DNA from: Streptomyces sp. NRRL S-31
GTDB lineage: Bacteria; Actinomycetota; Actinomycetes; Streptomycetales; Streptomycetaceae
Direction: 5' to 3'
NCBI RefSeq assembly: GCF_000718775.1
Contig: NZ_JOCB01000002.1
Span: 1 to 64,000, forward strand
DNA: 64,000 nucleotides
The notes beneath the pieces were generated by a model. The model was not told where the DNA came from. It made no database searches and saw only the letters and a program-made list of their open reading frames with translations. A program made the translations under genes and the position numbers. Within the stretch, counting starts at the first letter, position 1. Each line of letters starts with the position of its first letter. This document shows positions 1-8,465 of this stretch, piece by piece.

Positions 1-266
1 GGGCCCGCCGCGGCCGGGGGCTGCTGCCCCAGGCCGCCGTGGGTGCCCCACTGCGGGGCCGCCTCCCGGGGCCAGTCCTGGCCCGGCTGGGGCGCCTGCT
101 GCCCGGGGCCCCAGGAACCGCCCCAGCCCTGGCCGCCGGCCGGGCCGGCGGGGGCGGGCGTGGCGGTCATGCCCGGCAGCAGGGGCTCGCCTCCGTCGGA
201 GGGCAGCACGATGCCTTCGCGCGCGGGCCGCGCCGAGGGCTCCTCGCCCTGTCCACTCTGCGTCAC
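1..266 (-). CDS. Pro/Gly/Gln-rich protein, N-terminal part (cut by window edge)
   Basis: Only the first 88 codons are inside the window, and the gene runs off the left end. The reading frame starts at a GTG at 266 preceded by GGTAGGAG at a good spacing. The translated start is MTQSGQGEEPSARPAREG, followed by a short conserved-looking stretch (IVLPSDGGEPLLPG) and then a Pro/Gly/Gln/Trp-rich tail typical of an unstructured N-terminal extension of Streptomyces membrane or signalling proteins. The function cannot be told from this part. I chose this frame because its third positions are almost all G or C and because of the ribosome site. No domain is visible. Confidence 0.6.
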   Translation of the reverse strand, partial: MTQSGQGEEPSARPAREGIVLPSDGGEPLLPGMTATPAPAGPAGGQGWGGSWGPGQQAPQPGQDWPREAAPQWGTHGGLGQQPPAAAG

Positions 267-464
267 CGGGACTCCTACCAATGGGGGACCTTGTGAATCG
301 TCGGCTCACGCTACCGGGTCCCCCGAGCCGGGTGCCACGCAGCTCAAGGCGTGATCTTCCTTGCTGTGACGGCGATTACAGCTCCGCCCCGCCGTCCGGC
401 GGCCCCGGCACCCGGCGCGCGGCGGGTGCCCCTCCGTCCCGGCCCCGGGCCGCGGGGCCCGGGT

Positions 465-1850
465 TCAGGCGGCCTGCCGGAGATCGAGGCGCGCCCCGAA
501 CTCCCGCACCACCGCCTCGTCCCGGAAGGGCTCCAGGCGCTGCTGGAGGTCGTCCAGGTACTCCGCGCCCCGGTTCGAGCGCAGTGTCTCCAGCAACTCC
601 ACCGCCCGCATACCGGTGTTGCACGCCTGCTCGATCTCGCGCTGCTGCACCTGGGCCGTGGCGAGCAGCACATAGCCGATGGCGCGCCGCCGGGCCCGGG
701 ACTCGGGATGCCCGGCCAGTGACTGCTCGGCGTACCGCGCCGCCTGCTCGGCCTGCCCGAGGTCGCGGTGGCAGTGCGCCAACTCGTCGGCGAGGTACGC
801 CTCGTCGAAGTGCGCGATCCACGCCGGGTCGTCCCCGGCACCGCCGTCGGCCCGCTCCATCGCGCCGACCGCCCGGCCGCCGGCCGCCTGCGCGGCGCGC
901 GCGTCACCGAGCAGGGCGTGCCCGCGGGCCTCGGCGGCGTGGAACATCGCCTCCACGCGCGGGGTCACCTGCCCCCGTGCGCCCTCCTGCGCCGCCCGAG
1001 CCAACTGGGCGATCTCGCGCGGGTTGCCGAGCTGGGCGGCCAGGTGGCTCATGGAGGCGGCGAGGACGTACCCGCCGTACCCGCGGTCCCCGGCGGCCTG
1101 CGCGAGCCGCAGCGACTGGATGTAGTAGCGCTGGGCCAGGCCCGGCTGGCCGGTGTCGACGGCCATGTACCCGGCCAGCTCGGTCAACCGGGCGACGGCG
1201 GCGAAGAGTTCCCGGCCGACCGCCTCCCGGTAGGAGCCCGCGAGCAGCCCGGAGACGACGCTGTTGAGGTAGTGGACGACGACCGGACGCACGTGCCCGC
1301 TGCCGTACTGGTGGTCGAGGTCCGTCAGCGCCTGGGTCATGGACCGTACGGCGGCCACGTCCGCCTGGCCCACGCGCGGGCCCGCCTGCCGGGCCACCTG
1401 GGCGTCCGGCGCCGAGATCAGCCAGTCCCGGCTGGGCTCGACCAGCGCGGAGGCGGCGACGGAGGAGCCGGACAGGAAGTCCCGGCGCCCCACGTCGCTG
1501 CGCCACAGCTCGCAGACCTGCTCGATGGCCCCCAGTACCGTCGGCGAGAACTGGAGACCGACCCCCGAGGCGAGGTTCTTGCCGTTGGCCATGCCGATCT
1601 CGTCGATCGTGACCGTACGGCCGAGCTTGCGCCCGAGCGCCTCGGCGATGATCGCCGGGGCCCGGCCCCGGGGCTGCTGGCCGCGCAGCCAGCGGGCCAC
1701 GGACGTCTTGTCGTAGCGCAGGTCGAGGCCGTGCTCGGCACCGCACATGTTGACCCGCCGGGCCAGCCCGGCGTTCGAGCACCCCGCTTCCTGGATGAGT
1801 GCCTGCAACCGTTCGTTCGGCTGCCTCGCCACGAGAGGCCTTGCGGCCAT
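465..1850 (-). CDS. NsdA-like XRE/TPR transcriptional regulator
   Basis: 461 aa. Residues about 10-75 form an unusual helix-turn-helix region (NERLQALIQEAG ... TSVARWLRGQQPRGRAP). The rest is alpha-helical with repeated Ala/Leu-rich units resembling tetratricopeptide repeats (about 180-440). This layout is that of the NsdA/SCO4441 group of Streptomyces regulators, which influence differentiation and antibiotic production. The assignment to that group is from memory of the family. The start ATG at 1850 has AGGGGG six bases upstream. It is transcribed away from the divergent primase-like gene at 2110 and is probably monocistronic. It could bind DNA through the N-terminal domain and respond to a peptide or partner through the TPR domain; that is inference. 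Confidence 0.75.
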   Translation of the reverse strand: MAARPLVARQPNERLQALIQEAGCSNAGLARRVNMCGAEHGLDLRYDKTSVARWLRGQQPRGRAPAIIAEALGRKLGRTVTIDEIGMANGKNLASGVGLQFSPTVLGAIEQVCELWRSDVGRRDFLSGSSVAASALVEPSRDWLISAPDAQVARQAGPRVGQADVAAVRSMTQALTDLDHQYGSGHVRPVVVHYLNSVVSGLLAGSYREAVGRELFAAVARLTELAGYMAVDTGQPGLAQRYYIQSLRLAQAAGDRGYGGYVLAASMSHLAAQLGNPREIAQLARAAQEGARGQVTPRVEAMFHAAEARGHALLGDARAAQAAGGRAVGAMERADGGAGDDPAWIAHFDEAYLADELAHCHRDLGQAEQAARYAEQSLAGHPESRARRRAIGYVLLATAQVQQREIEQACNTGMRAVELLETLRSNRGAEYLDDLQQRLEPFRDEAVVREFGARLDLRQAA

Positions 1851-2109
1851 GTGCTACCCCCTGCGTTGCGGTCCCCTGGAACGTGCGGTTCCAGGCGGAA
1901 GATCACTGCCCAGACGACATACCGTCAATGCGTGACATGTGCGATTTGCCGGGGTAAAGGCTGATGCCACCCTCATCTCTGGCTACCCATCTCCCACCCC
2001 GCCTCCTCCCGCGCGCCCCCGGCCGTGCCCCCATGCGCCCTGACTGGCGAATCGATGCTCCTCCCCGCGCGCGCCCGGGCCCGTAACCAGGGGTGGGTGC
2101 GGGAGTTGA

Positions 2110-2781
2110 GTGAGCGTGGAAGAGACGATCGCGGGCGCCCGGAACACTCGGATTTCGGGTCACATTCCGCAGCAGCGCGGGGAAACACCGCTGGAGGCGG
2201 CCGTGCGGTACGCCGAGGAACGGCACTGGGACGTGGTCCCGGGCACCTGGCTGGAAACCGCCGGCGGGACGCAGCGCTGCTCGTGCGGCGACGCCGCCTG
2301 CCCTGCGCCGGGTGCGCACCCCGCGCGCCCCGACTGGGCGACCCAGGCGACCGGCAGTGCGACCACCGTGCGCCGGATGTGGCAGAAGCAGCCGACCGCG
2401 TCGATCCTGCTGCCGACGGGACGGACCTTCGACGCGCTGTCCGTCCCGGAGAGCGCGGGCTTCCTGGCACTGGCCCGGATGGAGCGGCTGGAGCTGACGC
2501 TCGGGCCGGTCACCCTGACCCCGGACCGGCGGATGCAGTTCCTGGTGCTGCCGGGGGCGTCGGCGAAGGTGGCGGGGCTGGTGCGGGGGCTCGGGTGGTC
2601 GCTGCCGTCCCTGGACCTGGTGGCGCTGGGCGAGGGCGGGTACGTGGCGGCGCCGCCCACGCGGTTCGGCTCCCGGGGTGCCGTCCAGTGGGTCTGCCGC
2701 CCCACCCCGGCCAACCGCTGGCTGCCGGACACGGAGGAACTGATCCCACCCCTGGCCTACGCCTGCGGAAGGGACCGGTGA
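2110..2781 (+). CDS. Bifunctional primase/polymerase-like (prim-pol) domain protein
   Basis: 223 aa, starting at GTG 2110 with GGGAG four bases upstream; a second GTG at 2116 is possible. The sequence looks like the prim-pol-type proteins common in Streptomyces chromosomes: an ALxYAxxRxWxVVPGTW segment near residue 30, a cysteine pair (CSCGDAACPAPGAHP) and a DW...T/W segment near 75-90. In chromosomal Streptomyces copies the catalytic acidic residues are often degenerate, and I cannot confirm them here, so polymerase activity is doubtful. It lies alone between the NsdA-like gene and the hydrolase gene. Confidence 0.7.
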   Translation: MSVEETIAGARNTRISGHIPQQRGETPLEAAVRYAEERHWDVVPGTWLETAGGTQRCSCGDAACPAPGAHPARPDWATQATGSATTVRRMWQKQPTASILLPTGRTFDALSVPESAGFLALARMERLELTLGPVTLTPDRRMQFLVLPGASAKVAGLVRGLGWSLPSLDLVALGEGGYVAAPPTRFGSRGAVQWVCRPTPANRWLPDTEELIPPLAYACGRDR

Positions 2782-2832
2782 CCGACCCGCTCGCGAACCG
2801 CCCGCCGGGCGCAGGTGGGTGTGGGTGGGCGG

Positions 2833-3693
2833 TCAGCGTTCGGGCAGCGAGTCGACGAACGGTGTGACGGCTGCCTGCCAAGCCGCCGGCAGGCCGTAGT
2901 GGGCGAGGTGCCCCCCGTCCGCGACCTCCGCGTACTCCCCCCGCGGCAGCACCCGCACCATCTCCTGCGCCTCCGCCCGGCCCAGCTCACCGTCCACCCC
3001 GCGCACCACCAGCGTGGGACAGCGCACCTGTGCCAGCTCCTCCCAGTGCGCGTCGTACACCCACGCCGCACGGGAGCTGAGCATCTGCTCCGGGTCGAAC
3101 ACCGGCCGCCAGCCGTCCTCGGCCTCTCGCATCACCTCGGCGAAGAACGCTCCGCGCACCGGGTCGGGGCGCTCCAGCCACGGGTCGTCCGCGCCGAACC
3201 ACTCGCGCACGCCGGCCGGGCCGGCGAAGGGCACGGGCCAGGAGCGGAACCACTCGGCCCACGCGCGCTGCGAGGCCGCGCCGAGCGCGGAGGCCCGCAT
3301 GTCGCAGATGACCAGGCCGCGCACCAGGTCGGGGCGCTTGGCGGCGAGCTGCCAGGCGGTCAGCGCGCCCATGGCGTGGCCGATGAGCAGGACGGGGCCG
3401 AGGCCGAGCTGTTCGACGGCGGCCTCGGCGTCCCCGACGTAGGCCGCGCGGCTGTACGCGGCCGGCCCGGGTTTCTCGCTCCCGCCGTGCCCGCGCTGGT
3501 CGAGCGCGACCGTACGGTGGCGCCCCGAGAGCCAGCGGGCGGTGGCCGCCCAGTGGGAGGCGCGGCCCATCAGACCGTGCAGCAGCAGCGCGCCCGGAGC
3601 GCCGGATTCCGCCTCCGCTTCCGGCGGGCCGGCGTACTCCCAGGCGGCCAGGCGCACCCCGTCCGCTCCCGTCACATCGATACGCCGTGCCAT
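2833..3693 (-). CDS. Alpha/beta-hydrolase fold protein lacking the serine nucleophile
   Basis: 286 aa from ATG 3693, which has a G-rich ribosome site (GGGGGG) ten bases upstream; a TTG at 3711 would add six residues and is less likely. The oxyanion motif LLLHGLMG, the DQRGHGGS motif and the late GGHLAHY histidine are typical alpha/beta hydrolase features. The nucleophile elbow, however, reads G-H-A-M-G: the codon is GCC, so alanine replaces serine. The protein is therefore probably not a normal serine hydrolase. It may bind a ligand or work by another mechanism. An inverted repeat, TCGAAT-GCTT-ATTCGA (3745-3760), lies in its upstream region and may be an operator. Confidence 0.85.
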   Translation of the reverse strand: MARRIDVTGADGVRLAAWEYAGPPEAEAESGAPGALLLHGLMGRASHWAATARWLSGRHRTVALDQRGHGGSEKPGPAAYSRAAYVGDAEAAVEQLGLGPVLLIGHAMGALTAWQLAAKRPDLVRGLVICDMRASALGAASQRAWAEWFRSWPVPFAGPAGVREWFGADDPWLERPDPVRGAFFAEVMREAEDGWRPVFDPEQMLSSRAAWVYDAHWEELAQVRCPTLVVRGVDGELGRAEAQEMVRVLPRGEYAEVADGGHLAHYGLPAAWQAAVTPFVDSLPER

Positions 3694-3744
3694 CGGCCTG
3701 GCACCCCCCAAGCTCCGCTTGCCGCGTCGTCCAGCCTCAGATTA

Positions 3745-3760
3745 TCGAATGCTTATTCGA
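3745..3760. promoter_or_regulatory. Candidate operator (inverted repeat) upstream of the hydrolase gene
   Basis: Perfect 6-bp arms TCGAAT and ATTCGA separated by GCTT, about 52 bp upstream of the hydrolase start. On the minus strand it abuts a -10-like GATAAT, so a bound repressor could block the promoter. The local base composition is AT-rich against the background. No protein is known to bind it; this is inference from position and symmetry. Confidence 0.3.
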
Positions 3761-3929
3761 AAATACGGTCTCCGCCGACAACACCGCTCGTTCGAGTGAC
3801 ACCTCTCCGTGAATGATCGCCGCATCGGAGGGGATCTCTACAGGCGAGAGGCGGACCGCTCGGGGAAAAGCCGGTCCGTGGGGGATGACCCTGAGAGCTC
3901 GGGGCTCCGGGTCAGCACAGGGGAGGACA

Positions 3930-3957
3930 GGCCCCGGCGCCGCACGGCGCCGGGGCC
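3930..3957 (-). terminator. Hairpin terminator after dmdR1
   Basis: Perfect 12-bp GC-rich stem (GGCCCCGGCGCC / GGCGCCGGGGCC) with a GCAC loop, ten bases past the dmdR1 stop. It has no long T run, as is usual in Streptomyces. Confidence 0.7.
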
Positions 3958-3967
3958 CCTTCCCGTC

Positions 3968-4660
3968 TCAGCGCTTGGCGACGAACACGTGCGAGGCGAC
4001 GTCCGCCTCCAGCTCGGCCGCCTCGCCGCCGCTGCCCACCAGCACACCGCCCGGCGACTCCGTCACGCTCACCACCGAGCCGGGCTGCACACCCGCCCGC
4101 CGCAGCGTGTACATCAACTGGGCGTCCGTCTGGATCGGCTCGCCGATCCGGCGGACGACGACCGTCTTGCCGTCCGCCCCCGCGTCCAGGTCGGCCAGCG
4201 AGACCATGCCCTCGTCGAGGAACGGGTCCGCCCCGTCCTTCTCGCCCAGCTCCTCAAGGCCCGGGATCGGGTTGCCGTACGGCGACTCGGTCGGGTGCCG
4301 CAGCAGCTCCAGCACCCGCCGCTCCACCGCCTCGCTCATCACGTGCTCCCAGCGGCAGGCCTCCGCGTGCACCTGCTCCCACTCCAGCCCGATCACGTCC
4401 ACCAGCAGGCATTCGGCCAGCCGGTGCTTGCGCATCACACGCGTCGCCAGCCGGCGCCCCTCCTCGGTCAGCTCCAGGTGCCGGTCGCTGGCCACGGACA
4501 CCAGACCGTCGCGCTCCATCCGCGCCACCGTCTGGCTCACCGTCGGCCCACTCTGGTCCAGCCGCTCCGCGATGCGGGCGCGCATGGGGACGACGCCTTC
4601 CTCTTCGAGCTCGAGGATGGTGCGGAGATACATCTCCGTGGTGTCGATCAGTCCGGACAT
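3968..4660 (-). CDS. dmdR1: DtxR-family iron-dependent repressor DmdR1
   Basis: 230 aa, the usual length. An N-terminal winged helix (residues 1-73, recognition helix SGPTVSQTVARMERDG) is followed by the dimerization/metal domain and a C-terminal SH3-like domain (about 150-230). Both DtxR metal sites are intact at the standard numbering: H79, E83, H98 for the ancillary site and M10, C102, E105, H106 for the primary site. In Streptomyces the family represses siderophore and other iron genes when Fe(II) is present; DmdR1 of S. coelicolor is the close relative I recognise. No iron box was noticed in the window. A long antisense reading frame lies opposite (see findings). Confidence 0.93.
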   Translation of the reverse strand: MSGLIDTTEMYLRTILELEEEGVVPMRARIAERLDQSGPTVSQTVARMERDGLVSVASDRHLELTEEGRRLATRVMRKHRLAECLLVDVIGLEWEQVHAEACRWEHVMSEAVERRVLELLRHPTESPYGNPIPGLEELGEKDGADPFLDEGMVSLADLDAGADGKTVVVRRIGEPIQTDAQLMYTLRRAGVQPGSVVSVTESPGGVLVGSGGEAAELEADVASHVFVAKR

Positions 4661-4893
4661 ACGTGCCCCTCGATTACCTCAGCCGGCAGCCCGGCGCGTG
4701 CGCTGGCCCTGACTCAATTCTGCCGGATCCCACCGACAACCGGGCGGCACCGCGAGAACACCGGGGAAACGGCAGGCCCAGGACGCCTCACGCTCCCCGG
4801 CGGCACCGGCACCGACCCGCCCGGCCGTATTGACACCGCGATGGTCCAGACCGCACCGTGATCCGCGACACAGACGCTGCGAAGGGGCACCGC

Positions 4894-5649
4894 ATGAGCG
4901 ACGGCACGCCTGCCGACCTGTTCTTCGACGCCGCCATCGGCCTGCTGCAACGGGTCCGCGACGAGGAGGCCGAAGCGATCACCGCGGCCGGCACCCTGCT
5001 CGCCGACACCGTCGCCTCCGGCGGGCGCCTGTTCGCCTTCGGCGCCGGGCACTCCTCGCTGGCCGCGCAGGACGTCGTCTACCGCGCCGGCGGCCTCGCC
5101 CTGATGAACCTGCTCGCCGTCCCCGGTGTCGTCGGCGTCGACGTCACCCCCGCCACCCTCGGCTCCGCCCTCGAGCGGGTCGACGGCCTCGCCTCGGCCG
5201 TCCTCGACACCTCCCCCGTCCGCACCGGCGACGCCCTCGTGATCATCTCCCTCTCCGGCCGCAACGCCCTGCCCGTGGAGATGGCCCTGGGCGCCCGCGC
5301 CCGCGGTCTGAAGGTCATCGGGATGACCTCGGTGGCGTACGCCACCGAGACGACGTCCCGGCACGCCTCCGGCACCTTCCTCAAGGACCACTGCGACGTC
5401 GTCCTCGACTCGAAGATCGCCGTCGGCGACGCTGAACTCACCCTGGACACCATCCCGGCGCCCTTCGCCCCCGCCTCCACGGTCGTCACCACCGCCCTGA
5501 TGCAGGCCGTCATGGCGACCACCGCCGCCGCCCTCGCCGACCGCGGCATCGAACCCCCGCTGCTGCGCTCCGGCAACGTCGACGGCGGTCACGAGTGGAA
5601 CGGCCGGGTGATGACGGAGTACGGCGACCGGATCTTCTACCGCCGCTGA
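4894..5649 (+). CDS. SIS-domain sugar-phosphate-binding protein (UPF0309-like)
   Basis: 251 aa from ATG 4894, preceded by GAAGGGG at six bases; the upstream GTG at 4858 lacks a ribosome site. The SIS motif is visible as FGAGHSSLAAQD (about 50-60) and IISLSGRNALPVE (about 117-130), the second being the phosphosugar-binding serine loop. This family binds phosphorylated (amino)sugars as isomerase-like or sensor proteins; the substrate here is unknown. The gene diverges from dmdR1 and converges on the PAS protein gene. Confidence 0.85.
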   Translation: MSDGTPADLFFDAAIGLLQRVRDEEAEAITAAGTLLADTVASGGRLFAFGAGHSSLAAQDVVYRAGGLALMNLLAVPGVVGVDVTPATLGSALERVDGLASAVLDTSPVRTGDALVIISLSGRNALPVEMALGARARGLKVIGMTSVAYATETTSRHASGTFLKDHCDVVLDSKIAVGDAELTLDTIPAPFAPASTVVTTALMQAVMATTAAALADRGIEPPLLRSGNVDGGHEWNGRVMTEYGDRIFYRR

Positions 5650-5672
5650 ACCGGCCGCGTCTCCCGCCGCCG

Positions 5673-5690
5673 CCGGACCGGCCGGTCCGG
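5673..5690. terminator. Short palindrome between convergent genes
   Basis: CCGGACCGGCCGGTCCGG is a perfect 18-bp palindrome lying between the SIS gene stop (5649) and the PAS gene stop (5691). It could serve as a weak bidirectional terminator. Confidence 0.4.
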
Positions 5691-7115
5691 CTACCGGGAG
5701 GCGTCCCGCCCGGCCGCCGTCTCCGCCAGGTCCAGCGCCGTCGCGATCCGGGCCGCCACGTCCTCCGCGTAGGCCGTGTCGGACCGCTCGAACCGGCTGC
5801 GGCCGACGCCGCGCAGGAAGGTCACCACACCCAGCGTCCGCCCCCGGCTGCGCAGCACCGCGCACAGCGCGTACACCGCGTCGCCGGGCCACTGCCGCTC
5901 CAGCGCCCACTCCCGCGCCCGCTCGGCCGACACCGAACCGGCGTCCGCGCGCACGGACCCGGCCCGCCGCACGCTCTGGAGCGCCGGGTGCCCGTCCGGG
6001 TAGCACACCGGCAGCCCGGCCGCGCCCGTCAGCAGGCTCGGCCCCGGTGCCCCGGCGGGCGTGGCGGCGAGCCGTACCAGCCGCACCGGACCCTCCTCCG
6101 CCCCGCGCCCGACGCTCTCCGCGTCCGCCCCCGCGCTCGGGGCGTCCGCCAGCCGGTCGATGAGGGCGTGGTCGGCGAAGCCGGCGAGGGCGAAGTCCAG
6201 ATGGACGGTGACCGCCTCCGCCGGGTCCTCGCACTCGGCGGCGGCCCGGGCCGCGCGGTGCAGCTGGTTGGACCGGAACCGCAGCAGGGCCGCCTCCTGC
6301 TGCCCCTGCCGGGCCTCCGTGACGTCCTGGAACAGCCAGGCCACGCCCAGCGGCACCGGCTCCTCCGCGAGCGGCGAGGCCAGCCGCAGGAACCCGCTCC
6401 GCCAGCAGCGCCGCCGCTCGCCCTCCGGCGTCCGCACCGCCACCCACATCTCGGCGGGCGCGGGCGGCGCGCCCTCGGCCAGCACGTGCGTCAGCGCGGC
6501 CTCCAGCTCCTCCACGCCCCGCGCCAGCAGCTCGCCCAGCGGCCGGCCGAGCGCCGAGGTCCGTCCGACCCCCAGCGCCCGGGCCGCGTACGCGTTCACG
6601 ACGGCGGGCCGCAGATCGGCGTCGACGAGCACCACGCCCCAGGCCGCGTCCTCGAACAGCGCCTCGCTCAGCGCGATCGACCGCTCCAGGTCGATCTGCG
6701 CGTGCACCTCGCTGAACGCGCAGTACACCCCGGCGGGCTTCCCCTCGGGCCCGCGCACCGCGGCGGACTGCGTGCGCACCAGCACCCGCCCGCCGTCCTT
6801 GGTCACCAGCGCGAACTCGTGCACCTGCCGGCCCGGCGCGTGCATCGCCGACAGCAGCCGCGCCTGCACCTCCTCGGCGTCGGCGCTGCGCACCGCCCAG
6901 CCGGCGAACCCGTGCCGTCCGACGGCCTCGGCGGCCGTCCAGCCGAGGATGCGCTCGGCCTCCCGGTTCCAGTGCGTGACGACCCCGTCGGCGTCGAACG
7001 CGCACAGCGCCGCGTCCATCCCGTCGAGCAGGGCGGCGAGCAGGTCCGAGCCCGGCTCGCCGGGCTCGTCCGGCCCCAGCTCGTCCGTGGTCCCACTCCG
7101 CCGCGAAGCACTCAC
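5691..7115 (-). CDS. PAS-PAS-GAF sensory protein
   Basis: 474 aa from GTG 7115, with AGGGGG about six bases upstream. PAS domain 1 spans about 24-145 (ALLDGMDAALCAFDADGVVTHWN, WNREAERILGW) and PAS domain 2 about 150-275 (EALFEDAAWGVVLVDADLRP). A GAF-like domain covers about 285-465, with VYALCAVLRSRGRTLGVVTF. No kinase, GGDEF or PP2C output domain is present, so it ends after the sensory part. Streptomyces relatives usually carry a SpoIIE-type phosphatase after such modules; this may be a stand-alone sensor or a truncated relative. The bound signal is unknown. Confidence 0.8.
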   Translation of the reverse strand: MSASRRSGTTDELGPDEPGEPGSDLLAALLDGMDAALCAFDADGVVTHWNREAERILGWTAAEAVGRHGFAGWAVRSADAEEVQARLLSAMHAPGRQVHEFALVTKDGGRVLVRTQSAAVRGPEGKPAGVYCAFSEVHAQIDLERSIALSEALFEDAAWGVVLVDADLRPAVVNAYAARALGVGRTSALGRPLGELLARGVEELEAALTHVLAEGAPPAPAEMWVAVRTPEGERRRCWRSGFLRLASPLAEEPVPLGVAWLFQDVTEARQGQQEAALLRFRSNQLHRAARAAAECEDPAEAVTVHLDFALAGFADHALIDRLADAPSAGADAESVGRGAEEGPVRLVRLAATPAGAPGPSLLTGAAGLPVCYPDGHPALQSVRRAGSVRADAGSVSAERAREWALERQWPGDAVYALCAVLRSRGRTLGVVTFLRGVGRSRFERSDTAYAEDVAARIATALDLAETAAGRDASR

Positions 7116-7355
7116 CTGGACCCCCTGGAGGCTGCGTCAGCGCACATGTGTACGGCGCTCGATTCGCTCACTGGCCTTCATTCAACTGGAACGTGACGCA
7201 CCCCACATACTGTTCCCGCAAGATTGCCAAGATCAATACGCCCGGCCGTCCGGCGGGAGCCGCAGGTCCACCCACTCCTCCCACTCCCCGCCCAGGACGT
7301 ACCGGCCGCGAGCCCGCGCCGGGGGGCGGCGGGCAGGACGTGCCGGAAAAAACAG

Positions 7356-7384
7356 TTGAGCGGTCCTCGGACGCTTCCTAGGGT
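7356..7384 (+). promoter_or_regulatory. Sigma-70-type promoter TTGAGC-N17-TAGGGT
   Basis: TTGAGC at 7356-7361 and TAGGGT at 7379-7384 are separated by exactly 17 bases, a good match to the Streptomyces HrdB consensus. Transcription would start near 7391 and run rightward into two very small reading frames (7418 and 7474), then antisense to pdxH. No annotated-size gene lies downstream on this strand. Confidence 0.55.
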
Positions 7385-7417
7385 GTGGGGTACACGAGAA
7401 GGGAGGTGGTTCGGCAG

Positions 7418-7456
7418 ATGTATGACAACCGGACGCGTGAGGTGGCTGCGGGCTAG
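7418..7456 (+). CDS. Possible 12-residue leader peptide
   Basis: ATG 7418 to TAG 7454 encodes MYDNRTREVAAG. The sequence AGGGAGG ends 12 bases upstream of the ATG, and a GTG in the same frame at 7406 overlaps that ribosome site. It follows a good promoter by about 27 bases. It may be a leader peptide for the 46-residue frame that follows. Too short to test by codon use; weakly supported. Confidence 0.25.
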   Translation: MYDNRTREVAAG

Positions 7457-7473
7457 CGGCCCGTCACCACACC

Positions 7474-7614
7474 ATGTGCGGTGCCGGACCCGCACGCGAC
7501 GCGTGCAGCCGGCCCAATCTCAAGCAGTCACCCGACCCGCGGGCTGCCGGCACGTCCGGCCGGCTCCTCTTCGAGGAACCCAGCCCGCGGGTCGTCTGCG
7601 TCCTCAGGGGCTGA
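7474..7614 (+). CDS. Possible 46-residue protein overlapping the pdxH 3' end
   Basis: ATG 7474 to TGA 7614, with no in-frame start further upstream. The peptide begins [14 protein letters not shown] and ends [10 protein letters not shown]. About 85% of its codons end in G or C, as in real genes here, and a good promoter lies about 90 bases upstream. There is no clear ribosome site, so translation might be coupled to the 12-codon frame before it. Its last 11 bases overlap the 3' end of pdxH on the other strand. No family recognised. Confidence 0.3.
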   Translation: MCGAGPARDACSRPNLKQSPDPRAAGTSGRLLFEEPSPRVVCVLRG

Positions 7615-8290
7615 GCCGCTCGACCCTCCAGGTGCCGTCGGGCCGGGTGACGTAGCGCAGGCGGTCGTGCAGGCGGTTGGCGCGGCCCTGCCAGAACTCG
7701 ATCGTCTCGGGGGCGACGCGGAAGCCTCCCCAGTGCGGCGGGACCGGGACCTGTTCGTCCTGCGGGTAGCGGGTCTCCAGGGCCGCGTAGGCCGTGTCCA
7801 GTTCGGTGCGGGAGGCGATCACCGTGGACTGGGCGCTCGCCCAGGCGCCCAGCTGGGAGCCGTGCGGGCGGGTGCGGAAGTAGGCGGCGGTCTCGTCGCG
7901 GCCGGTGCGCCGGGCGGTGCCGGTGACGATGACCTGGCGGGCCAGCGGGTGCCACGGGAAGAGCAGCGCGACGTGCGGGTTCTCCCCGAGGTCACGGGCC
8001 TTGCGGGAGCCGTAGTTGGTGTAGAAGACGAAGCCGTCGGTGTCGTAGTGCTTCATCAGGACCGTGCGGGAGCTGGGGCGGCCCGTCGCGTCCGCCGTGG
8101 AGACGACCATCGCGTTGGGCTCGTAGAGCGTGCCGTGCAGCGCCGCCCGCGCGGCGTCCTCGAACCAGCGGGAGAACTGGTCCATCGGGTGGCTGGCGAG
8201 GTCCTGTTCGGTGAGGCCGTCGGCCCGGTACTGCTTGCGCATGGCGGCCGGGTCGAGCACGGGGTCCAGGGACGGGTCGCGGTCGGTCAC
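7604..8290 (-). CDS. pdxH: Pyridoxamine/pyridoxine 5'-phosphate oxidase
   Basis: 228 aa. An FMN-dependent cytosolic enzyme that oxidises PNP or PMP to pyridoxal 5'-phosphate in vitamin B6 metabolism. Visible family motifs are [11 protein letters not shown] near the N terminus, the FMN-binding segments [25 protein letters not shown] and [12 protein letters not shown], and the C-terminal signature [16 protein letters not shown], all in the expected order for a full-length protein. It is divergent from the citrate synthase-like gene. In the S. coelicolor order that I remember these two are also neighbours. Confidence 0.95.
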   Translation of the reverse strand: MTDRDPSLDPVLDPAAMRKQYRADGLTEQDLASHPMDQFSRWFEDAARAALHGTLYEPNAMVVSTADATGRPSSRTVLMKHYDTDGFVFYTNYGSRKARDLGENPHVALLFPWHPLARQVIVTGTARRTGRDETAAYFRTRPHGSQLGAWASAQSTVIASRTELDTAYAALETRYPQDEQVPVPPHWGGFRVAPETIEFWQGRANRLHDRLRYVTRPDGTWRVERLSP

Positions 8291-8465
8291 GCGGTCATCT
8301 TGCCGTATCGAACGCTATGGCACTCAGTGTCGCGTGGTCTCCCCAACTGTGGCACCGGGGGTTATCGTGCTGGTCCCTTTGCGGTTGGGTTGACCACGGG
8401 TGACCGCCGGCAGTTCGGGGCATCACCGGGGTGACCGCCGCCCGCACTTCACGAGGAGCCGCCTG

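Noticed and set aside
3968..4660. MntR-type manganese regulator
   Set aside because: A C-terminal SH3-like domain and Cys102/Met10 at the primary site are features of DtxR/DmdR1, not MntR.
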